The notes below the pieces were generated by a model. That model saw only the letters and a list, made by a program, of their open reading frames with translations, had not been told where the DNA came from and searched no databases. DNA of 6,382 nucleotides. It comes from Victivallales bacterium. GTDB lineage: Bacteria > Verrucomicrobiota > Lentisphaeria > Oligosphaerales > Oligosphaeraceae. Position 1 is the stretch's first letter, and each line of letters opens with the position of its first letter. The position numbers were made by a program, and so were the translations under genes. Of this stretch, positions 1-4,335 are shown piece after piece. The stretch is from NCBI GenBank assembly GCA_017963875.1, contig JAGCTA010000518.1, forward strand, positions 1 through 6,382, given 5' to 3'.

Positions 1-487
1 GTCCTTTGTCCTGCAAATCCATCAACTGCTCAACATGCTTGACAAAACCATCATACCGTTCGGGATGAGCCAAAACCAGCGGAATCCCACTCCGTTGCGC
101 ATTAAACAGGACATTGGCGGCAAACGCAATATCAATCGTGAAAGGAAGTTCCACCAGAAGAGGTCTGTCTGCATACTCAGGCACGCCACATCTGCACGCT
201 GGCATATTCAAACCTGCTATTGACGAATGGCCATCCGCCAGATACTCCATTCCAGGCAGAAGTTCTATTGAAATGCCGTTTGCAGTCAGCACCTCGCGCA
301 ATTCCTTCATGCGCTGGTCGCGTTTTGCCAAAAGCGCCTCCAAACCAGCAGACAACCCATGGGGGGTGACCACGATATGGGTCACGCCGTCGGCGACCGC
401 CTGACGTGCCATCTCCAAAGAATTCTCCATGGATTCGGAACCATCATCGATATCAGGCAAAATATGGCAATGGAAATCTATCATCAT
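1..487 (-). CDS. CpsB/YwqE-like PHP-family protein-tyrosine phosphatase, 3' end off the window
   Basis: First 162 residues of a metal-dependent tyrosine phosphatase of the PHP (polymerase and histidinol phosphatase) superfamily; the C-terminus lies beyond the left edge. Visible motifs: HCHILPDIDDGS (residues 6-17, His6/His8 metal ligands and an Asp at 14-15), VVTPHG (His43), LLPGMEY (Glu81), LLVELPF (Glu113) and LAHPERY (His141, with Arg144). These fall at almost the same positions as the metal ligands of pneumococcal CpsB as I remember them; the last two ligands (DxH) should be off-window. The family removes phosphate from BY-kinase tyrosine tails in the cytoplasm, and this gene starts 32 nt after the kinase stop, which fits that role. 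Start: two adjacent ATGs (487 and 484) with no clear Shine-Dalgarno, so translational coupling to the kinase is possible. Oddity: the usual second His after TPH is Gly, and a Cys-x-Cys (98, 100) lies in a slightly long loop. Family assignment is firm; the substrate is inferred. Confidence 0.9.
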   Translation of the reverse strand, partial: MMIDFHCHILPDIDDGSESMENSLEMARQAVADGVTHIVVTPHGLSAGLEALLAKRDQRMKELREVLTANGISIELLPGMEYLADGHSSIAGLNMPACRCGVPEYADRPLLVELPFTIDIAFAANVLFNAQRSGIPLVLAHPERYDGFVKHVEQLMDLQDKG

Positions 488-519
488 ATTACAGCGTTAT
501 GGTTAGTCGATGAATTTGA

Positions 520-2688
520 TCAACTTTTCTTCTCTTTTTTGCTTTGTTCCGATGAACCATAACCGTAGCCATATTTGCCATAACCGTACTTCCCATATCC
601 ATACTTGCTATATCCATACTTGCCGTAGCCATATTTGCCATAATGGGACTTTGGCACATCCGCGTTATTGGTAACAAAACCCGCAATCTGGATATTCAAC
701 TGCTTCAAGCGCTCGCACAATTGGATAAGAAGTGCCTTGGGCAGTCTGAAAAGTCGTGTCACAAGAAGCACTGGAACATGCTTTGCAATAATCAATGTGT
801 CAGACACCATACCCAACGGCGGAGTATCAATAAAAGACATGTCATATTTTCCCTTGACCTCATCAAGGAGTTGAAGATATTTGGGGCTGCCGATCAATTC
901 ATTCGGATTCGGCGGCAATGGCCCCGCAACAGCAACATCAAGATTCAACTCCTCGATATGGATGATGATATCCTCCAGTTTGCAATCCCCGACAAGCACG
1001 TTGGACAAGCCTTTCTTCATGACATCGGCAGGCAGGAATTCCTCAAGGATCTTGTTGATACGCGGACGTCTCATATCGAAGTCCATAAGCAGAACTCGTT
1101 TGTTGTCACGTGCAAAACTTCTTGCCAAGTTAGTGATAGTAAAGGTCTTGCCTTCACCCATGACCGAAGACGACAACGCAATTATCTTCTGGTCACGCGT
1201 CCCAATGGACAGATTAAGACTCGTTCGGATATCTCGGAACACTTCGTCGATGGTCTCTGAGCCATTGCTCTTGAGCAACACATTCTCAGGCTCGCTGAAC
1301 AACGGAATGCTACCAAAGAACGGCACGCCTGAACCGACGATCTGGACGACCTGCGAAACATCTGTCGCCTTCGTATTCAGAGTAACAAGCAGGATTGAAA
1401 TCATCAATGCAACAGCAAGGCCACCCATGACAGACACGGCCAGGATTTTTGGCGGACGCGGGAAAAACGGCTCTTCGGCAATCTTGGCATCATTGATGAC
1501 GGTAACAAAAAGGTCGCCCATCTTCGTGGCGTCGGCAATTTCCAGTTCACTCAGTCGATTGGTTATCATCGTAATCGTCGAATCAATTTTGGTACATGCG
1601 TTCTCACGCATTCTATAATCTGCCTCAATCTTATCCAACGCAACCAGTTGGGCATCAATGTCCGAAATCTGCTTGTTCAGGTGTTCGATGCGCTTAAGCA
1701 GACGCTGCCTGCGCAATTTCAGGCCAAACATACTGATATCGACCTGTTCTTCCATGACCTTCTTGATCATGTTGGTCACAACATTATGAACCTGGATCAC
1801 CTGATGTTCCTGATTATATTGTGTCAGCAATTCAGGCAATTTCATTTCATGCTGCAAGAGAATATGGTTCAAAGACGCCACTTCGGTATTCTTCTCGGTA
1901 GGCATCAAATAGGGAAGCATCGTCGATGCCTGCTTTCTATTCTCGTTCACTTCCTCAATCGTAAGGTCAATTTCATCAATATCCAGTTGGACTTCAAAGA
2001 CTGTCGAAGTCAACATGTTCTTCTGTTTAGTCAAAGCCGCGTAACTCTGCTCAAAATCGAATACTCCATGCTGTTCCTTGAATTCAATCAAATCCTTCAA
2101 AGCCTTTTTCTGGTTATCCTGTACAATCTGCAATTGTTCACGCAGCATATCCGTACCAGTCTTTGAAATCACCATCTTGCGCTGGCTCGTAAAACGCGTA
2201 TAGACATCCACGATAGTGTTGGCAAATCTCATCGCGATTTCAGGATCCTTGGAAACAGTCCTGATGGAGATGATATTCAAATCCTCAAGTCGGACAATCT
2301 TCGGTTCATCCACGAACTCGCGATCATCTCCCAGTTCCTCATACGCCTTAGACAAGATTTCGTCAGATTTCAAAACCATGAGTTGCGTATTCAGGAAATC
2401 CCTGCCATAGCCAGCGGCCGCAGTATCGCTGAGACTTTGTACGTTCAAGGCATGGACATCGCGTGAATTGACCAGAATATCCGTCGTCGAATCATATAAC
2501 GGCTCGACAGTCCGAAGGAAAAGGAAACCGCCTCCGAGGAACAGAATGACCGCCACGGGATACAACCACAAATATGGTCTGACAAATGTCTGATAATACT
2601 GTAATAGCGTCTTTAAGATATTATCCTCGTCTTCGCTTGGATTAATAGAGACGCCGTTATTTTGTGGTAATTGCACAGATTCTGTCAT
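520..2688 (-). CDS. Wzc-like polysaccharide co-polymerase / BY-family tyrosine kinase with Tyr-rich tail
   Basis: Full-length 722-aa inner-membrane chain-length regulator fused to a bacterial tyrosine (BY) kinase, partner of the Wza-like channel encoded just upstream. Layout: Wzz-type N-terminus with a first membrane helix (about 41-58); a long periplasmic region rich in coiled coil (about 175-400); a Pro-rich FFPRPPK stretch and second membrane helix (about 414-436); then the cytoplasmic kinase. Kinase motifs: ExxRxxR oligomerisation motif (482-488, EVFRDIR), Walker A SSSVMGEGKT (506-515), Walker A' LLMDFDMRRP (533-542), PPNPNEL (592-598) and Walker B SFIDTPP (618-624). The tail (683-711) has 12 tyrosines in YGKYG repeats and is the expected autophosphorylation cluster, followed by a Lys/Glu-rich end. 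Start: the frame opens at a TTG at 2736 with no ribosome site; ATG 2688 has AGGGG six bases upstream and is preferred. The fused kinase resembles the proteobacterial Wzc layout rather than the split CpsC/CpsD pair. Confidence 0.95.
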   Translation of the reverse strand: MTESVQLPQNNGVSINPSEDEDNILKTLLQYYQTFVRPYLWLYPVAVILFLGGGFLFLRTVEPLYDSTTDILVNSRDVHALNVQSLSDTAAAGYGRDFLNTQLMVLKSDEILSKAYEELGDDREFVDEPKIVRLEDLNIISIRTVSKDPEIAMRFANTIVDVYTRFTSQRKMVISKTGTDMLREQLQIVQDNQKKALKDLIEFKEQHGVFDFEQSYAALTKQKNMLTSTVFEVQLDIDEIDLTIEEVNENRKQASTMLPYLMPTEKNTEVASLNHILLQHEMKLPELLTQYNQEHQVIQVHNVVTNMIKKVMEEQVDISMFGLKLRRQRLLKRIEHLNKQISDIDAQLVALDKIEADYRMRENACTKIDSTITMITNRLSELEIADATKMGDLFVTVINDAKIAEEPFFPRPPKILAVSVMGGLAVALMISILLVTLNTKATDVSQVVQIVGSGVPFFGSIPLFSEPENVLLKSNGSETIDEVFRDIRTSLNLSIGTRDQKIIALSSSVMGEGKTFTITNLARSFARDNKRVLLMDFDMRRPRINKILEEFLPADVMKKGLSNVLVGDCKLEDIIIHIEELNLDVAVAGPLPPNPNELIGSPKYLQLLDEVKGKYDMSFIDTPPLGMVSDTLIIAKHVPVLLVTRLFRLPKALLIQLCERLKQLNIQIAGFVTNNADVPKSHYGKYGYGKYGYSKYGYGKYGYGKYGYGYGSSEQSKKEKKS
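556..642 (-). repeat. 15-bp tandem repeat encoding YGKYG pentapeptides (kinase tail)
   Basis: About 87 bp inside the kinase gene encode five consecutive YGKYG-type pentapeptides (the third is YSKYG) followed by YGYG. Successive 15-bp units differ mainly at synonymous third positions (TAT/TAC, GGC/GGT/GGA, AAA/AAG). The protein repeat is therefore very regular while the DNA has drifted, which suggests the peptide is under selection rather than freshly duplicated. It lies in frame, so gain or loss of one unit would change the tyrosine number by two without a frameshift. Confidence 0.9.
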
Positions 2689-2694
2689 TCCAAA

Positions 2695-2699
2695 CCCCT
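2695..2699 (-). promoter_or_regulatory. Ribosome-binding site that fixes the BY-kinase start
   Basis: AGGGG on the minus strand, six bases ahead of ATG 2688. The alternative in-frame TTG at 2736 has only T-rich sequence before it, so this site decides the start and removes 16 residues from the longest possible reading. Confidence 0.6.
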
Positions 2700-2757
2700 G
2701 CCAAACTATTTGCCGTGAATCATCGCGGATATCCAAAAATCAATCAACAAACAACAA

Positions 2758-2773
2758 CACACCGATTGGTGTG
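2758..2773 (-). other. Short GC-containing hairpin between export and kinase genes (possible attenuator or processing site)
   Basis: CACACC-AATC-GGTGTG on the minus strand forms a perfect 6-bp stem with a 4-base loop. It starts 10 nt after the export gene's stop codon, and a T/G-rich stretch follows (TTGTTGTTTGTTGATTGATT). The stem is short and the T run is interrupted, so it is at best a weak terminator. A partial attenuator that lowers kinase expression relative to the channel, or an RNA-processing or stability element, is equally possible. The position supports a role; the stem strength does not prove one. Confidence 0.3.
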
Positions 2774-2783
2774 AAGACAATCT

Positions 2784-3890
2784 CTACCAGAAGGATTCGC
2801 GAACATAGATGATATCGCCATTACGCAACTCCATATCACGAACGGCATTCTCTGCGGATTCATATAATCCACGCATATCCACGCGAATCATTTCCTTTCC
2901 GCGAATCAAAGTCACATCGCTCTCCTTGGCAGCCTTGGTAAAACCGCCCGCCAGCGCTACCGCCTGGCTGATGGTCACAATCTTCGTGGGCGGCAACACC
3001 AGCGGACCTGGGGTTCTGACTTCACCGAACACCTGAATCTGATCTGCGGCAGGCACCATGATCGAATCTCCTGGCAAAATCCTAACATCGTTGACATACA
3101 TGCCGTTTTTCTGTGTCAGCAAAGAAGCCTGTAGCAATTCCTGCTCTCCTTTATCATTCTGGCGAATAATGATGATATTTGAGGCGTCAGCACCGTTTTT
3201 GAGCCCGCCGCAACGAATCATCATTTCAGAGCAAAGCGGAAGACGTTGCGTATCAATAAACATGACGGAAGCACGCTGAATTTCACCTGCCACAAACACA
3301 GGCGGAGCCTTGGGGACAATCAGCGTATCCTCTGGACGCAGGCGGAAATCCTCGCTTGCGCTGCTATAGGAAGCAAGGGCACTGACATCCACCTTCAGTC
3401 GTTCAATCTTGTTGGCCTTGCGGCGCAGGACAACGACTCCGTTCAAGTCCGCGCTTTCCGTAAAACCGCCTGCCGCACTAATCGCCTGAAGGACTGTCAT
3501 ACGACCATACGTTGGCAATTCCAATGACTTACTTATTCTCACTTCGCCCAAGATATAGACTGGACGCGGGCTCCATTGCGAAACAATAACACTAACCTGA
3601 GGATTGGCAATTTGCTTGTCAAGCCTCTTAACCATCTCCTTTGAAATATCCCTTGGCGTCAAGCCTGCCGCCTGGATTTCACCGCACAGGGGATAAAGAA
3701 ACGTGCCATCCTCTTCAATTCGGACGGATTTGCTGAATTCCGCCAGACGAAAAACCTCAATTTGAAGAACATCCCCTGGGCGAAGCATCGAAGGATTCCA
3801 ATTGTCATCGTCTTCTTCTGCCACAAGGAAAGTTCCGAAACTCAACGCCAAAGCCATCAAGCCCTTCAACCAGTTCCATTTGAACGACAT
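2784..3890 (-). CDS. Wza-like outer-membrane polysaccharide export protein with three SLBB repeats
   Basis: A 368-aa secreted protein forming the polysaccharide export channel or its periplasmic ring. An N-terminal signal peptide (1-24, basic start, hydrophobic LMALALSFGTFLVA) is followed by an acidic EEDDD. Poly_export domain about 36-105 (LRPGDVLQIEVF to NPQVSVIV). Three SLBB-type repeats then follow, at about 110-193, 197-280 and 284-365; the first and third carry a G-E-V-R opening and an AxxxAGGFT motif, and all end in L-x-P/N-x-D-x-I/L-x-V-P-like sequence. There is no lipobox cysteine, so it seems not to be a lipoprotein, unlike E. coli Wza. There is also no obvious C-terminal amphipathic helix; the protein ends in RESFW right after the third repeat. 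Start: a GTG at 3905 has no ribosome site, whereas ATG 3890 has TGAGGA nine bases upstream, so ATG is chosen. The neighbouring BY-kinase is its expected partner. Confidence 0.93.
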   Translation of the reverse strand: MSFKWNWLKGLMALALSFGTFLVAEEDDDNWNPSMLRPGDVLQIEVFRLAEFSKSVRIEEDGTFLYPLCGEIQAAGLTPRDISKEMVKRLDKQIANPQVSVIVSQWSPRPVYILGEVRISKSLELPTYGRMTVLQAISAAGGFTESADLNGVVVLRRKANKIERLKVDVSALASYSSASEDFRLRPEDTLIVPKAPPVFVAGEIQRASVMFIDTQRLPLCSEMMIRCGGLKNGADASNIIIIRQNDKGEQELLQASLLTQKNGMYVNDVRILPGDSIMVPAADQIQVFGEVRTPGPLVLPPTKIVTISQAVALAGGFTKAAKESDVTLIRGKEMIRVDMRGLYESAENAVRDMELRNGDIIYVRESFW

Positions 3891-3898
3891 CAGTTTTT

Positions 3899-3904
3899 TC
3901 CTCA
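3899..3904 (-). promoter_or_regulatory. Ribosome-binding site that fixes the export-gene start
   Basis: TGAGGA on the minus strand, nine bases ahead of ATG 3890. The in-frame GTG at 3905 overlaps this site and has only A/T upstream, so the ATG is the better start. It also gives a cleaner signal peptide. Confidence 0.6.
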
Positions 3905-3905
3905 C

Positions 3906-3935
3906 AAAATATTAAAATAATGGTTTAATAATTTT
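3906..3935. repeat. Imperfect AT-rich inverted repeat upstream of the export gene
   Basis: On the plus strand, arms AAAATATTAAA (3906-3916) and TTTAATAATTTT (3924-3935) are inverted copies differing by one extra base, separated by seven bases. The repeat sits directly before the ribosome-binding site and overlaps the candidate promoter elements, as an operator or a weak leader hairpin would. The region is only about 22% GC, so chance symmetry is a real alternative. Confidence 0.4.
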
Positions 3936-3954
3936 CAACGCAAAAGACTATCAA
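3909..3954 (-). promoter_or_regulatory. Candidate sigma70-type promoter(s) for the export/kinase/phosphatase genes
   Basis: The 116-bp gap before the export gene is the most AT-rich non-coding stretch here. Two overlapping sigma70-like pairs are visible on the minus strand: TTGAAA (3933-3938) with TAATAT (3909-3914), and TTGATA (3949-3954) with TATTAA (3925-3930). Both have 18-base spacing, five of six matches in the -35 and four of six in the -10. The first would leave a very short leader of about 12 nt, so the second is somewhat more reasonable. AT-rich DNA yields such matches easily. Confidence 0.3.
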
Positions 3955-4006
3955 GACATTTAATAATATATTCCTCAAAATTCTTTTTTCCAATAGTGAG
4001 TATTTT

Positions 4007-4270
4007 TCATTGACCATTGAGATTTTGCCCTTGCTGAATCTCAGTCGTCATTTTTCCCTCCGCATCCTTTCTGTTTTGTTTGTTGAACTGTTCCTGGATA
4101 TCTCCGAGAAGAAGCCAGATGCCCCATGTCGCAAACGCCATAACAATCAGAAGCACCCAGAGGACGACCTTCCGCAAATCGCATCGAAGATTCCCTTCTC
4201 CAAAGCAAGTCCATCGATGATGAAGTGGTTCATGAGTCGAGCAATCATTGGCATCATTAACGTCAGTCAT
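4007..4270 (-). CDS. Small single-pass membrane protein, unrecognised family
   Basis: An 87-aa protein I do not recognise. The N-terminal part (1-34) is hydrophilic with three cysteines (10, 22, 30) and four histidines, two of them adjacent (14, 17, 18 and nearby). One strong membrane helix spans about 35-56 (VVLWVLLIVMAFATWGIWLL). A Gln/Lys/Glu-rich C-terminal part (57-87) looks helical then disordered. Basic residues (Arg24-34 region, LRCDLRK) just before the helix suggest the N-terminus is cytoplasmic and the tail periplasmic. Start: the longest frame opens at TTG 4306, but ATG 4270 has AGAAGGA nine bases upstream and is preferred. It lies 65 nt after the lyase gene and 116 nt before the export gene, in the same direction, which suggests an accessory role in the EPS machinery. 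That is inference from position only. The good ribosome site and sensible membrane topology support a real gene. Confidence 0.7.
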   Translation of the reverse strand: MTDVNDANDCSTHEPLHHRWTCFGEGNLRCDLRKVVLWVLLIVMAFATWGIWLLLGDIQEQFNKQNRKDAEGKMTTEIQQGQNLNGQ

Positions 4271-4279
4271 AGTCAACAA

Positions 4280-4286
4280 TCCTTCT
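4280..4286 (-). promoter_or_regulatory. Ribosome-binding site for the small membrane protein
   Basis: AGAAGGA on the minus strand, nine bases ahead of ATG 4270. It supports translation of this small gene and rejects the longer reading from TTG 4306, which has no such site. Confidence 0.6.
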
Positions 4287-4335
4287 CTGTCAAACACTCT
4301 ATTCAAGGACTTAGCCCATCAGCCGACACATTTCT

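Noticed and set aside
114..404. Plus-strand frame of 96 codons near the left edge
   Set aside because: The opposite strand encodes the PHP phosphatase with all expected motifs, so this frame is a shadow.
556..642. Tandem repeat considered as a CRISPR array or intergenic repeat
   Set aside because: The units are 15 bp without spacers and are wholly in frame within the kinase gene.
489..686. Minus-strand frame with repeated Met-Ala-Asn/Met-Asp units
   Set aside because: It is an out-of-frame reading of the 15-bp tandem repeat in the kinase tail. The repeat pattern comes from YGKYG coding, not from a second gene.
643..1260. Long plus-strand open frame (205 codons) opposite the kinase gene
   Set aside because: It is antisense to the conserved kinase domain, with no family motif, biased composition and no good ribosome site. 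It is a shadow of the minus-strand gene.
881..1618. Plus-strand open frame of 245 codons opposite the kinase
   Set aside because: It is a Ser/Arg-rich translation typical of an antisense shadow. The minus strand carries clear Walker motifs here.
2689..2736. N-terminal extension of the kinase from TTG 2736
   Set aside because: It has no ribosome site, and the 16 added residues do not resemble a Wzz N-terminus. ATG 2688 has AGGGG at good spacing.
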